Positions 47,303 to 59,605 of a DNA stretch of 64,000 bases are shown here, piece after piece. The position numbers and the translations under genes are program-made. The notes under the pieces were generated by a model. It saw only the letters and a list, made by a program, of their open reading frames with translations, ran no database searches and had not been told where the DNA came from. Origin of the DNA: Adiantum capillus-veneris (lineage: Eukaryota; Streptophyta; Polypodiopsida; Polypodiales; Pteridaceae). The stretch covers positions 89,608,680-89,672,679 of the forward strand of contig CM043962.1 in the NCBI GenBank assembly GCA_014529385.2, in the 5' to 3' direction. Position 1 is the stretch's first letter, and each line of letters opens with the position of its first letter.

Positions 47303-49847
47303 TGTGGCGACGAACTGCACGCGCGATCGCTCTTCAACGATCGACTCGGAAGCAACAGAGCTCGCCGGCTATGGCAGAGCTTGGAGCTTGTGCTTGAGCT
47401 TGGCGGTGATAGCAGATCCGGCATGGATAAGAAGGATCGGGCAAGATCGACGGTTCCCAGCTTCATGACGTGTGCAACGACTCCATTGGAGAGGGAGTCT
47501 TGGGTTTTTTGAAGGTCTGCAGGAAATTTGGAAGACCTATGTTTGTAAAGCTTGGCTTGGAAGAGAGCCTTGCATGCTTGAGCAACAAGTGCTTCAAGGA
47601 ATTGAGAGAATCGAGAGCAAGTTCTCAGGTTCTCAGAAGGGGTAGTCCAAGCAGAAGCTGCAGGTCAAATCGAGACCAAGGTCGACACAGAGAGTGGATC
47701 TTGGTGTGAGAGCTTGCAAAGCTTGAAATAACTCGTGCAGTCGAGAGGAAATCCGAGTACAGAGCATGGGAATTGAGGGGAATTGGAGGCTTGCACCGCG
47801 TAGCAGCCAAAGGACCAAGCAGGGACAAAGTAGGGCTGCAACCAGCTAAAATCGAGGACTTGAAGGGCATTCAGCAGGGACTTGGAAAGCCAATAATATT
47901 CGAGAGCATTTCAGAGCATTTCGGAGATGCAGTAGGTGCAAAATTGAAGCAATAGTTGCATTGATAGAATCGGGCAGCATGTGAATTTGCAAATTTGGGA
48001 ATCGAGTGCCCGAAATCGAATTGCAAGAGCAGCGCCAGCAGAAGTGCTTCGTCATCTCACATCACACACACACAGTGTGTAATGTGGGCCAAGAGTGGTC
48101 AGTCGGGAGGAGCCGACAGAGGGCAAGCTCGATAGCTTGAGCTGGGGTGGAATTCGAGCATTGGCAAGCTTGTGGTGTGTTACACACACACACAGTGCAT
48201 ACACAACCCCCTGCGTGTGTATACAACAGCGCTACAAACACACACACACACACACACACACGCTCTGCAATCGACAACTCCTCCAAAAAATCGGTTTTAC
48301 AAGTCTTTCAACAGACAGTTAATTTTTTTTAAAATTTACTCACCACACTCTTGTGTGCAAGGGCTCTCTCCCATGCGAGACCTCAACCAACCCCCCCGCT
48401 AATCACCTCGTAGTTAAGTCCATGAACCCCCCCCCCCTCCCCCACCCGAACTCTTTGATCCTGCTTGAAACACAACTGACAGCGACAAGAAGCACTCTTT
48501 TCAGCCAGCTTGGAGACAATAGCTTGAGAGAGAGTGAGAGAGACAGATAGAGAGCTTGAAACCGTGCTTGCGGGCGAGCACAAGCGACCGAGTCCGACAA
48601 ATTTGAGGCAACCTTCATAGATCGAGCAAAATGTGCACTCGATACCGATCCGACACGGTATTGACTGCTCAAGCATTGGAGTTTTACGGCTATTCGGCTA
48701 GCCACTTCCGCCCGACGGCGGAAGGCGACATCGACATCGACATCGACACCGCTCATGCGTACCGGCTCGACACTGCTCATTCGGCGGATTTCCGACATCT
48801 GACCCACACCGGGCACTTCTTCACACGAGCACGTTCTCGCGATCGACGACCGTGCTTGCGACATGCGCGGGTGAGGTACCTCTATCATAGAGGGAGTGAC
48901 ACCTGGCATCGGCACCGAGCGCACCGATCGATTTCTACGACACAGTTTACGGATACGACACCTTTGGCGGCTATTCAACTAGCATATTTATGCCCGGCGG
49001 CAGAAATCGGCACATAGCGACACCGACACGCAGGTTACAGGCCACAGGGGGGTTTTTCAGCCCATTCACTCACAGATTCTCCAGGTTACCAGACACAGAG
49101 CTTTCACAGGAAATTTGGCAGTCCTTTGGACAGCAGATTCTCTGCGGACACATGCGTTGAAAGATGCATTTTGTTGTTGAGCACACCTAGTGCTACTGAG
49201 CTCTTTTGAGAGCAAATATCCCCGCAGGGATCACTTTCACTGCATGCAGCAGTTCTTGGCGCCTGTTTGAGCACGATTTTACTCATGTACGTTGAGTTGC
49301 TGACACTGCCCACTGTACTACGTGTGGAGCCATTTTTGGCTATTTTGGCAGTTTTTCCCGGCCGTTTCTGAGACTCGGACCGGAAGAGCCCTTTCTGAGA
49401 CTGTGGCTAGTCCATTTGTGTCTGCATTAGCCTTTTGGAGGGTCGATAGCGTGAGTTTTTCTTTGAGCTAGGGTGTGCTCGAATGTTGAGACACCTTCGG
49501 TGATACAGGTAGCTGGAGTTCCCCTTTTTCGGTACCCTCACCATAGAATATGTATCTGGACGGTTATTTATGCTTTTGACGCCGAGTTGGCACTCACATA
49601 GCAGTTGTTTTGTGCAATAGATGCCCAGTTAGTGCAGTTGGCACATTTATATGCATTTTGAGTTGAGTTTTGACTCCTCATACAAAGGAGACTCTGCCAG
49701 ATTTACTTCCCGCGAGTTGTGCCTTCCATAGTGGCATTTTTGAGTCTATTTCGGTTGAGATTTTACTCCCGATACAAAGGTTACTCTGTCCAACTTTCTA
49801 CAGCTTCTCGCCATAGTTTTGGCACCTCTCAAACCCTCTTGTCAGCG
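47303..49847 (+). other. Long leader between primer site and gag
   Basis: The 2.5-kb stretch has no convincing coding sequence. It includes a CA microsatellite (48237-48262), a C/T-rich part, and a GC-richer zone near 48640-49020 with a short GACATC repeat (about 48727-48750) and many ACACC/CGACAC lines. Leaders of this length are unusual for copia. It may contain sequences captured or inserted. Confidence 0.5.
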
Positions 49848-50770
49848 ATGGCGTCTTCTTCAGAAACGGAGGAGTATTTCATTCGGAAGTTTGATGGCAG
49901 CAACTTCACCATGTGGAAAGAGCGCATGAAAGATGTTTTGATAAACAAAGGCCTCTCAGAACCGTTGAAAGAGCGCGCAGAGGATGATGATTATACACAA
50001 GCTCAATGGGAGCTTTTGGATGCAAAAGCCATGGCTACGATATGTCTACATCTAGCCGAGTCAGTCTTCTTCACCATCATCGGAAAGAAAACAACCAAGG
50101 AACTTTGGGATAGCTTATGTTCAGCATGGGAGAGCAAAAGTGCATCCAACAAAGTTTTTCTCATGAAAAAGCTTATGAAGCTCAACATGAAAGAAGGTAG
50201 CACAGTTTCTAGTCATTTAAATGAGTTCAACTCCTTGTTCAGTCAGCTAACATCTCGGGGCTTTAAGGAGTTTGACGATGAACTCAAGTCTATCTTCTTA
50301 TTATGCTCTTCACCCAGTTCATGGTATATCTTTTGCACATCCATTAGCAATTCGGCTCCGAATGGCAAGTTAGAATTCAATGCTGTCACAGATGCGTTGC
50401 TCACTGAAGAGATTCGTCGTAAATCTCTCGATAATGCTAGTCATGGAGATGCATATATGGCTGGCAGTTCAACAAAGCCAAGAGGCCGTGACAAGAACAA
50501 ATACAAAAGCAAAAGTAGAGAGCGAAATCCTCGTAGTCCTAGCAGACACAGGAACCAAAGTAGAGACCGCAATGCCAGAAATGTCGAGTGTTACTATTGC
50601 CACAAGAAGGGTCATTACAAAAAGGATTGTCGTAGTTTCCTAAGAGATCAGAAAAACATGCAAAAGGATGATTCTGGCAAAGGCAAAAGTATAGTAAATA
50701 TTGAGGAGCTCAATATTGTTGAGTCTCCCATACCTACCATTGCAGTAGAGGATGCTCCTCCTCCAATGAT
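49848..50770 (+). CDS. Copia gag of the third family
   Basis: The ATG at 49848 (MASSSETEEYFIRKFDGSNF) starts a typical copia gag with the lines MWKERMKDVLINKGL, KELWDSLCSAW and KLMKLNMKEGSTVSSHLNEF. A basic SR/RD-rich stretch and a CCHC zinc knuckle (CYYCHKKGHYKKDC) follow. The frame is intact until it runs off into another frame near 50770-50798. The start is preferred to the in-frame ATG at 49719 because copia gag proteins begin close to the conserved FDGSNF segment. The protease that should follow is missing. Confidence 0.85.
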
Positions 50771-50772
50771 GC

Positions 50773-51590
50773 TTGCTTTCTATAGGGCAATTGGATGATC
50801 TTGGCTACACTACAGGTTTTAGTAATCGTTCTTGGATAATCCGCAAGAACAACCTTATCATGATGAAAGGCAATAAAAACGGATCCCTGTACTCTTTGTT
50901 TGTTTCGAGTGTCAACAAACACTCTATCTATGTTGCCGAGCTGCCGTCTCCTGAGTTGTGGCATAGCCGGCTAGGGCATATTAGCCAAAAGGGAATGAAA
51001 ACACTTCAGCGTTTTGGCTACTTACCTGTGTTAGATCACACGGACTTTCCATTGTGTGAGCATTGTCTGTATGGCAAACAGACTAGATTGACATCTTCGC
51101 CATTGAATAAGAAACTAGGCGAACCTCTAGACTTGGTGCACAGTGATTTGTGTGGTCCAATGCCACATAAAACTCTAGGGGGGGCAAACTACTTTCTCAC
51201 GTTCATAGATGATTCTACCAGAAAGGTGTGGGTGTATCTCCTTAAGTGTAAGGAAGAAGTCTTTTCGACATTCCAAAAATTCCTCGCCATGGTTGAGAAC
51301 CAATCAGGAACAAAGCTCAAAGCTTTTCGCACGGACAATGGTGGAGAATACGCCTCCACAGAGCTCAAGGATTTTGCAATAGAAGAGGCATTCGGCGGCA
51401 GTTTACTGCTCCATACACACCTGCACAAAATGGGATAGCTCAAAGAATGAATCGTACGATTCAAGAGCGAGTTGTCTCTATGATGTCTATGGCGAAGCTT
51501 ACTCCCGAATTTTGGGGGGAAGCTATTCTGACAGCAGTGCACATCATCAAGAGGTCACCTAGTTCTCCTTTGAAAACCTTGAGCTTATGC
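50773..51590 (+). pseudogene. Copia integrase of the third family, truncated
   Basis: It begins with LSIGQLDDLGY, the segment that normally follows the protease, so the protease with its DSGA site has been deleted between gag and here. The zinc part is ELWHSRLGHIS with CEHCLYGKQ. Catalytic parts are HSDLCGP and RTDNGGEY. The third acidic residue is changed: the usual NGVAERMNR reads NGIAQRMNR. A frameshift near 51390-51410 precedes that part. Homology ends near 51590 in KTLSLC; RT and RNase H are absent. A truncated, inactive copy. Confidence 0.85.
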
Positions 51591-52228
<638 letters not shown>

Positions 52229-52776
52229 GTTTAGTGCTCAAGGATTTCTCCAGCTCAATAAAGAAGTAGTATAGATATATAAGTATTAAACTTGAGAGTT
52301 GGAGTTTCTTTATGGCCTTAGAGTAGCACTTTAAGTGACACATGGATGACTCTAGGACTCATCTCTCTCTCTCTCTCTAAAAGACACACATACCAGTGCC
52401 CCATGCAAGGGTGTAGCAGCTTTTCAATAGGTGTGCTTGGGATGGTGAGAGAGAGATCATGGATGTACCGGGTATTCAACTTTTCTACGTCTATCATGCT
52501 CGTCTATTTTGGGACTATTTGAGATTCCCACTATTTGCAATAAGCCAGGTTTAGTGTATTTTTGCCGTTAGAATTATAAATTTTTTGCTAGATTTCAATC
52601 TTGCCAATGAAGAAAATTAACAAAATTTTGCAAGTTTTTGTGTCAATACGATATTCTTCAAATTTCAAGCTAAAATTCAAAAGCTTTTTTTATTGTGCAA
52701 TTTTTTATTTTAAGATTTCTTCGATTAGAAAAAAAAGTTTGGCAGGCCCTATTCGAGAAACCCTCCTTCTCCCCCT

Positions 52777-52834
<58 letters not shown>

Positions 52835-53566
52835 CACACTCATGTTGTCCCACATAAGGTGTAGGTAGCGCCAATCAACTCTGAGATTATTCGACTCTGA
52901 CCCTTTGTGCAAAGCTACAACATACAATGTGCACATTCTCGGGGCTAGAAGGAAAATTATATATAAAGGTGCCAAGTGAGAGATTTTAGCTCAACATTAT
53001 ACAATGGGTGAAATCTTTGAAAGTTCTACTTTTTTGGAAGTTCAAGTATAAATTTCAAGGCTAGAAAGGGAAAGGTAGTTCTTTATGCTCCGCACAATCT
53101 AGCCCGGGCATATCCCAATGGGATCGACATTGGGGGTCATTCGGACCTTCGTATTTAGATTGTCAAGTAAATTTAGGATGAAAAAGTAAATTCGGGCCAG
53201 CAAGTAAATTTGAACTAGTCAAGATTATCTCGCACCTTGCACATCAAAGCCACGATCTACCATATTCAAAGCATGGGCTCTAACCATTATGCTCACATGC
53301 TTTCAATGAAGATCATGGTACTTCTATGCAATACATTGTAAGTGCAGACTGATTTGTAAATTTGGGTGCCGATTGCATGGTCTATAATGCATACGTGTCA
53401 TGATATGTCACCTCCACCTTGATCCCATTTAACCACGTCTATGCCATATAGTGCTCGGCATTGTTTAGGGCCTTCAAAATGCAAAGTAGAGCCACAAACA
53501 AAAGTAATCACCCTTCAAAATTGAAGGCTAGAGTGAAACTCCATGGCCTTGCTAAAGAGTTTAATT
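52229..53566 (+). repeat. Left arm of a large inverted repeat
   Basis: The arm aligns in reverse complement with 53834-55065. Matching lines include TCAACTTTTCTACGTCTATC (52487) with GATAGACGTAGAAAAGTTGA (54764), TTGTCCCACATAAGGTG, TGTGCAAAGCTACAAC and GCCATGGCCTTGC at the inner end. A (CT)n array (about 52783-52831) sits where the other arm has (CA)n. A tRNA-like segment lies at about 53240-53297 on the minus strand. Confidence 0.78.
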
Positions 53567-53833
53567 AATATAAATATAGATATAGTACTAAGTTTGGGAC
53601 TTTTTATAAGAAGAGAGAAGTCAAAACTAAGTCTTTTCATTTTCTACCATCAAGTACTTTCTACTTACCCTTCACTTTTACATTTAGAAACAAATGACTT
53701 GCTAGTTACCTTTCAATTTTACATTTCAAATCAAATGTTTCTTAAGGTTCTTGAAATGAAGGAGAGAGTGACACATGGATGCCGTCTCCTTCCTTGAAAA
53801 TTTTAAGCTCAATTATATATAGTATAGATATTT
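53567..53833 (-). repeat. Central insertion between the arms, Helitron-like 5' end
   Basis: On the minus strand it starts TCTATACTATATATAATTGAG and runs to CTTAGTACTATATC. The same kind of 230-270-bp sequence is found at about 55470-55690 and 63060-63290. TC plus an AT-rich start, preceded by A, fits a Helitron 5' end. Confidence 0.45.
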
Positions 53834-54572
53834 AAACTCTTTAGCAAGGCCATGGAGTTTCACTCCGGCCTTCAATTTTGAAGGGTGATTACTTTTTTTT
53901 AAATAAAGGGTGGCTCTACTTCGCATTTTGAAGGCTGTAAAGAACACCGAGTACTATATGGCATGGGCGTGGTTAATTGAAATCAAGGGTGGATGTGAAA
54001 AATCATGATAAACATGCATTGTAGACTATGTGATTGGCACCCAAATTTACAAATCAGTCTGCACTTACAATGTAATGCATAGGAGTACCATGATCTTCAG
54101 TGAAAGCATGTGAGCGTAGTGGTTAGAGCCCATGCCTTGAATTGGGCAGGTCGTGGATTTGACGTGCAAGGTACAAGACAATTTTGACTAGCTCAAATTT
54201 ACTTGCTGGCCCGATTTTACTTTTTTGTCGTGAATTTACTCGACAATCCAAATTTGACGGTCCGAATTACCCCCAATGTTAATCCCATTGGAATTTGCCC
54301 GAGCTAGATTGTGCGAAGCATAAAGAACTCCTTTTTCCTTTCTAGCCTTGAAATTTATAGTTGAGCTTCAAAAAATGTAGAACTTTGAAATATTTCACAC
54401 ATTGTATAATGTTGAGCTAAAATCTCGCTCTTGGCACCTTCATGTATAATTTTTCTTTTATCCCCGATAATGTGTACATTGCATGTTGTAGCTTTGCACA
54501 AAGGGTCAAAGACGAATGATCCCGGAGTCGATTGGCGCTACGTACACCTTATGTGGGACAACATAAGTGTGT

Positions 54573-54635
<63 letters not shown>

Positions 54636-54879
54636 GGGGAGGGAGGTTCTCGAATAGGGCTTGCCAAAAATATTAAAAATTACAATTTTAGTGGAAAAGA
54701 TACACAGAACATGGCTTATTACAAACATCGAGAATCTCAAATAGCCCCAAAATAGAAGAGCATGATAGACGTAGAAAAGTTGAATGTCGAATACATCCAT
54801 GATCACTCTCTCACCACCCCGATTATCTATTGAAAATCTGCTACACCCTTGCATGGGGCACTAGTGTGTGTGCGTGTGT

Positions 54880-54922
<43 letters not shown>

Positions 54923-55065
54923 GCCCTAGAGTCATCCATGTGTCACTTAAAGCATTACTCTACTTTTCCTTTTGAAGGCCATAAAGAAACTCTAGCCCTC
55001 AAATTTAATACTTTGATATCTATACTACTTCTTTATTGAGCTTGAGAAATCCGCGAGCACTAAAG
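53834..55065 (-). repeat. Right arm of the large inverted repeat
   Basis: Reverse-complement partner of 52229-53566. It carries (CA)n at about 54573-54632 and GA at about 54881-54919. The outer similarity ends near AGTGCTC/GAGCACT. A tRNA-like segment with A-box-like GAGCGTAGTGGTTAGAGC (54112-54129) and B-box-like GGTCGTGGATTTGACG (54149-54164) lies inside. Confidence 0.78.
54111..54170 (+). repeat. tRNA-like head of a SINE-type repeat
   Basis: An A-box-like and a B-box-like segment stand about 20 bases apart, with GTGGTTAGAGC typical of tRNA-derived SINE heads. The same head occurs inverted in the other arm and, in related form, at 59606-59662. It is not a functional tRNA: no full cloverleaf is evident. 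Confidence 0.45.
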
Positions 55066-55119
55066 CCCTTGAAGAACTCACAGTTTGGCGACTCTTCTTT
55101 TAAAATTTTATGACCACAG

Positions 55120-55141
55120 CAACGCGCAGGTCACATACTAG
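55120..55141 (+). repeat. Helitron-like 3' terminus
   Basis: GCAACGCGCAGGTCACATACTAG ends in CTAG at 55138-55141 and is followed by T. Helitrons end in CTRR after a short GC hairpin and insert between A and T. Near-identical termini lie inverted at 59907-59934 and 60793-60820. Confidence 0.5.
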
Positions 55142-55752
55142 TATATAGTATAGAAGTATAGATATGTGGAAGCTTCAAAACTTTTGCATTTGTTGAAGCT
55201 CAAATTTAAATTTTAGGGTTAGGTGCATTTTTGTGTAGAAAGGAAAAGAGAGTTTTATGGATTTGAAAATGCAAAGTAACTAGAGCCACTATAAATATTA
55301 TAAATACTAGTACAATCGACGGGTGAAGCACACCACTCTCTCGCTCTCTTTCTTTCTCTATTCGTGGTGTGCCCAGAGACGTAGAGAACACCAATGGGAT
55401 GAAGCTATTGTTGCCACGTGTCAAGAAGTAGGGGGCGGGGGGCGTCCCTCCCCTTTTATAGTATAGATAGATAGGTAGAGTACTAAGCTTTTTGACTTTC
55501 CAATGCCACTTTCAGTTTCAAGTCTCAGCACTTACTCCTAAGTCTTTTCATTTTCTACCATCTAGTACTTACACTTCACTTTTGCATTTCAAATTAAATG
55601 TTTCTTTTTCTTTGAAATTAACCAAAGCGTGACACATGGAGGCCCTCTCCTTCCTTGAAAATTTTAAGCTCCATTATGTTATTTATATGAAAATATTTTG
55701 AGCTCCTTTTTTGCTCGCCCCTGTTTATGCAGTCTTATCTTTTGGTTCAAGG
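55142..55752 (+). repeat. Dispersed 0.6-kb repeat, copy 1
   Basis: This block is repeated at 62690-63350: TATGTGGAAGCTTCAAA, TTTTGTGTAGAAAGGAAA, TGTTGCCACGTGT, CCCTCCCCTTTTATA, TTTTGACTTTCCAATGCC, CTTTTGGTTCAAGGTGG, in the same order and spacing. It includes the short Helitron-like unit 55307-55467. Confidence 0.7.
55307..55467 (-). mobile_element. Very short Helitron-like unit
   Basis: On the minus strand it starts TCTATACTATAAAAGGGGAG, preceded by A, and ends GTACTAG followed by T. It is about 160 bp. A related unit lies at 62912-63054. It has no coding capacity. The call rests on terminal sequence and the A/T flanks only. Confidence 0.45.
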
Positions 55753-56089
55753 TGGTATTTTGAGTAGGGCCTGCAACGTTCCACACACTTGCTGAGTGGA
55801 TGTAGGAAGAAAACAAACCATTGTGACCACCCGAGAGGATGTAGGTTTTCCCATGGCCAAAAATGAAGGGGGCAAAGGTTAGAAAACAAAACAAGAAGGG
55901 TGAGGTAGTCTGACACCCCCATCTTGGATAATCCCCTTCCTCTAGGCATTCGCCTCGCGTCAAGCTGAAACACCACCAAGCCATCATCTTGATACAAGAG
56001 CAAAGGAAAGCAAGTAATGAGGAAGAGCAAAATTATTGGGTTATCTAAGAGCATCACCTTGATGCCGCAAGCAAAAGAAAGCAATTAAT
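55753..56089. other. No recognisable gene
   Basis: The stretch between the dispersed repeat and the LINE fragments is without motif or repeat that I can identify. Confidence 0.4.
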
Positions 56090-57700
56090 GAGGAAAAATC
56101 TTGTCTTCTACAGAGAAGGGGCAGATGGGTACAATGGCATCCTCTTTGTTGTGGACAAGGAAATAGAGTCAAAGGTGGTATTTAATCATCCCTCTTGGAG
56201 AGATCGAGGAGTAAAGATTAAATGGGCTGAACATGGACCTTGCTCAGGAAGGTAAGAGAAAAACTATGGGAACACCTGAAAGGTATCCATGCTGAAGGGG
56301 AATGGTTCTTGGTGAGAGACTTTAATATGGTGGAGAAGAGAAAGAATAGAACAAGACCATCAAACATGTTAGTTGAATTCAAGATATCCAAATGGCTAAG
56401 CCTATGTGAGAAGTGGGTGTTAATGGACATGTGGGAGATGGGCCCTTGGAATAGCACATCTGGGTTCACGTATACAAGTATGTAGTATGCCGACATGACA
56501 TCTCGGCTAGATCATTGTTACTGCTCATCAAGCCGACTGGCTACCATCATGGTGGAGAAGAGAAAGGATAGAACCAGCCCATCAAAAATGTTAGCTGAAT
56601 TCAAGATATCCATGTTGAAGGGGAATGGTTCTTGGTGAGAGACTTTAATATGGTGGAGAAGAGAAAGGATAGAACAAGAACATCAAACATGCTAGCTGAA
56701 TTCAAGATATCCAAATGGCTAAGCTATGTGAGAAGTGGGTGTTGATGGACATGTGGGAGATGGGCCCTTGGAATAGATCGTCTGGGTTCACATATACCAG
56801 TATGTAGTATGCCGGCATGACATCTCGGCTAGATCATTGTTACTACTCACCAAGCCAATTGGCTAGCATCATGGCTTAAAATAAAGGCGGTGACTTAACA
56901 ATGCCTGTCGGATCACCAACTGTTAAGCATGAAATAAAAAAAAAACAAAGGAGAAGCTCATTGCTCCCAAGGGTCTAAGAACTACTTACAAGAGGGGCTC
57001 ATCTTTTTAAAGACCCTCTCTTCAAAAGCATAGCCTTAAAAGCTACGAGCAAGCTTCATAAAGATCCTAGGATATCTTTGCCAAGAATATTCAAAAAACA
57101 ATCAAATTTGGAGGCCCTAGAAGGAAGAAATACTGCGAGGAGTGCCTAAAGTAGCTTGATGATGAAGTGGAGCTATTAATCACTAAAAAGCACGAAGGGC
57201 GGGCCTCTGAAGCTGAGCATAAAAGGTGGCTAGAAGCTAAGTGTGAATTGACTGAACAACAACTCAAGGAGGTGAGGAAGGCCATAATATTATCCAGAGA
57301 AACCTTCCTCCAACCGGAGGAGGCTAATCAAGCTCACTTCTTAAGGACTCTCAAAGTCAAGAGAAACTGGGGCCTTGTCCACTTGCTCCTGATGGGGGAG
57401 GAAATGGTTTGAAGGACCCAGATAAAATGGCTCAATGAATACTTTATCAATTGCGATAGATCATAGGCCAGCCTGAGGCCCGCTCCCCAAAAGTGGACGA
57501 AGCTAGAGCTATTCTTCTATGAAGTGTAAAAAAAACGATCTCCCACTCAGACGCCAACCTTTTAGAGAGGGCATTCTCCAAGGAGGAATGCTCTCGTATG
57601 TTGCAAGATGTAAGCGCAAAGAAGTCCTCTCGGTGGGACGGTATGACTACTAAGCTTTTCAAAGAATTTTGTGATGATCTTAAATCCCCAATCGTGTGAA
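56090..57700 (+). pseudogene. LINE (L1-like) endonuclease and upstream RT fragments
   Basis: The plus strand has an endonuclease-like part with REKLWEHLKGI, GEWFLVRDFNMVEKRK (usual GDFN reads RDFN), SGFTYTS and SRLDHCYCSS, typical of L1-type apurinic endonuclease domains, at about 56220-56540. A part of it (VRDFNMVEKRK to the SRLD line) is repeated at about 56630-56860. After 57100 come LINE linker pieces (EKEAN-like LQPEEANQAHFL) and FSKEECSRMLQDVSAKKSSRWDGMTTKLF near 57570-57660, the line before RT in plant LINEs. The RT catalytic part itself is absent. Many frameshifts are present. Confidence 0.7.
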
Positions 57701-58004
57701 TGGCTAACCAAGTCTTGTATGTGTGTGTGTGTGTGTGTTTTTTTTTTTCCGGTGTTGCCTTCTTCTATTTGAGACAGAGAATTGCATAATTTTTTCTAAT
57801 TTGTGATACAGTCAACTGCTGCATAATTTTTCAAGGTTTTTCTACATTAAATATGCTTCTTCTTTTAATGCATATCATTGAGCTCTATTCATGCTTCTAG
57901 TCCTACTACATGGGAAAGGGTAAATTGTCGATGGGACAATTTTTGGGGCACATTTCATGCTTGCACAAGCTTCAAGGGGTAACTTTCCCATCCCTCTACT
58001 AACT
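57701..58004. other. No gene; short (TG)n and poly-T tract
   Basis: A TG run at about 57719-57738 is followed by nine or more T. AT-rich otherwise. Confidence 0.5.
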
Positions 58005-58009
58005 ACACC
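58005..58009. repeat. Left target duplication of the miniature LTR element
   Basis: ACACC is repeated at 59404-59408. Confidence 0.78.
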
Positions 58010-58412
58010 TATAAGGGGTATGAGCCTCCCGAGACCGGCCACGGGAGGGGACCCCCCACCTAGAGACGCTAGCCTCACTCCACGCACTCGCGCACCGTGG
58101 GGATTCCACGCAAGGTTCCCCGGGGCACGCTATGACCCTCCGTCAGTGCGGCGGAGCCTGAGGCTACGTGGGGCTAGGGACCCGGAACGCAAGACTCGCA
58201 AAACGCAAACGGCCGTCGACCCATGGAACGCAACCACACCCGAGCCGGTCCCGTCCGAGCCGGGCCCCCGTGAAGGCAACTTGACCCGAGCCGGTCCCGT
58301 CCAAGCCAGGCCCTCCTGAGCCGGTGCCGTCCGCGCCAGGACCCCTTGAAGAAACACCCCGACCCGAGCCGGGCCCAAAAGGTCCCCTCCCCGATGATTC
58401 TGGGGTGTCACA
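58010..58412 (+). repeat. 5' LTR of the miniature element
   Basis: It runs from TATAAGGGGTATGAGCC to GGGGTGTCACA and contains repeated GAGCCGGTCCCGTCC/GAGCCGGGCCC lines. It is about 30 bp shorter than the right LTR. Confidence 0.83.
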
Positions 58413-58414
58413 CT

Positions 58415-58429
58415 TGGTATCAGAGCTCC
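58415..58429 (+). other. Primer-binding site of the miniature element
   Basis: TGGTATCAGAGCTCC, two bases after the LTR. Confidence 0.85.
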
Positions 58430-58967
58430 AGAAAAGAGCTCCTGGAAACGAGCCGAAGACCGACTTGCCCGACTTGCCCGACGTGCACGATCCTCACGAC
58501 GACTCCAACCGCAATGGCCCGGGTCGTCAAAATCTTGGTGAAGAGAGCTCCAGAAAGCAACCACACGCCCTCCGTCCCCGTGACACGTCCTGAACACCGG
58601 GCCGTCACCCGTGACCCGCGCCGGCCCCGATCCGAGCCGGGCACCTCCATGATAAAAAGGAAAGATGCGAGCCAGACAGGGCTCTTTATATCAAAAACAG
58701 GAACCACCAAAAACGCGACGAACCAAGCCAACGGTGTTCGTCGTGCCGCGGCCACGTTTTGTGGCCCATGCTGAGCTGAAGACCCATTCAAGTCTACAAA
58801 GAGACCACAGGGCCCCGAGCTTGCCCTCCAAATGACGTCCAAACAGGGACCAACTCGCAAGTGCTGCATTGCGACGGAACGCTACTTCATATCCGGCTTT
58901 CAAGAAGCCTCCGCGCGGGCCAACGCAGCAGGTGGCTCCGCGCACACTGGGTTACCTATTTGGGGAA

Positions 58968-59403
58968 TGCAAGGGGTATGAGCCTCCCGAGACCGGCCAC
59001 GGGAGGGGACCCCCCACCTAGACACGCTAGCCTCACTCCACGCACTCGCGCACCGTGGGGACTCCACGCAAGGTTCCCCGGGCACGCTATGACCCTCCGT
59101 AAGTGCGGCGGAGCCTGAGGCTACGTGGGGCTAGGGACCCGGAATGCAAGACCCGCAAAGACCCGCGAAACGCAAACGGCCGTCGACCCATGGAACGCAA
59201 CCACGCCCGAGCCGGTCCCGTCCGAGCCGGGCCCCCGTGAAGGCAACTTGACCCGAGCTGGTGCCGTCCGAGCCGGCCCTCCTGAGCCGGTGCCGTCCGC
59301 GCCAGGACCCCTTGAAGAAAACACCGACCGACCCGAGCCGGTCCCGTCCGAGCCGGGCCCAAAAGGTCCCCTCCCCGACGCGCCCAGATTCTAGGGCGTC
59401 ACA
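58968..59403 (+). repeat. 3' LTR of the miniature element
   Basis: It runs from TGCAAGGGGTATGAGCC to AGGGCGTCACA and aligns with 58010-58412 with a few substitutions and small indels, some in the GAGCCGG repeat part. Confidence 0.83.
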
Positions 59404-59605
59404 ACACCCCTTTGAATTGCAATAAGAAAAAACCCTAAACAAATCCATCCTCCCCCCCTGTTTATTAGTAACACGGGGTGGGACTCGTGGGATCTACGGC
59501 AGGGGTGACTTATCGGTCGGGCGCGTGATATGGACCGTCGGATCGGCGCAACAGAGGGGGCAGGTTTTTGATCGTGCAAAGGCGCATTGCTTTCAACAAC
59601 ACGCG

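Larger units (their letters stand above)
58010..59403 (+). mobile_element. GC-rich miniature LTR retrotransposon (TRIM-like)
   Basis: The direct repeats 58010-58412 and 58968-59403 flank only about 555 bp. Directly after the left LTR comes TGGTATCAGAGCTCC (58415), a tRNA-Met primer site, and before the right LTR a short purine run TTTGGGGAA (58959-58967). The flanks are ACACC on both sides. There is no gag or pol; the frames that read through are by-products of the GC-rich sequence. The left LTR starts TATAAGG where the right has TGCAAGG, two changes of the C-to-T/G-to-A kind. It must be mobilised by another element. The GC content is much higher than its surroundings. Confidence 0.85.

Noticed and set aside
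47201-48286. Short frames in the long copia leader as possible captured genes.
   Set aside because: No domain, no agreement between frames, and several run into CA or ACAC microsatellites.
58130-58869. Several overlapping GC-rich frames that look like genes.
   Set aside because: They lie in the LTRs and short interior of the miniature element, occur in most frames at once, and carry no motif. High GC content removes stop codons.
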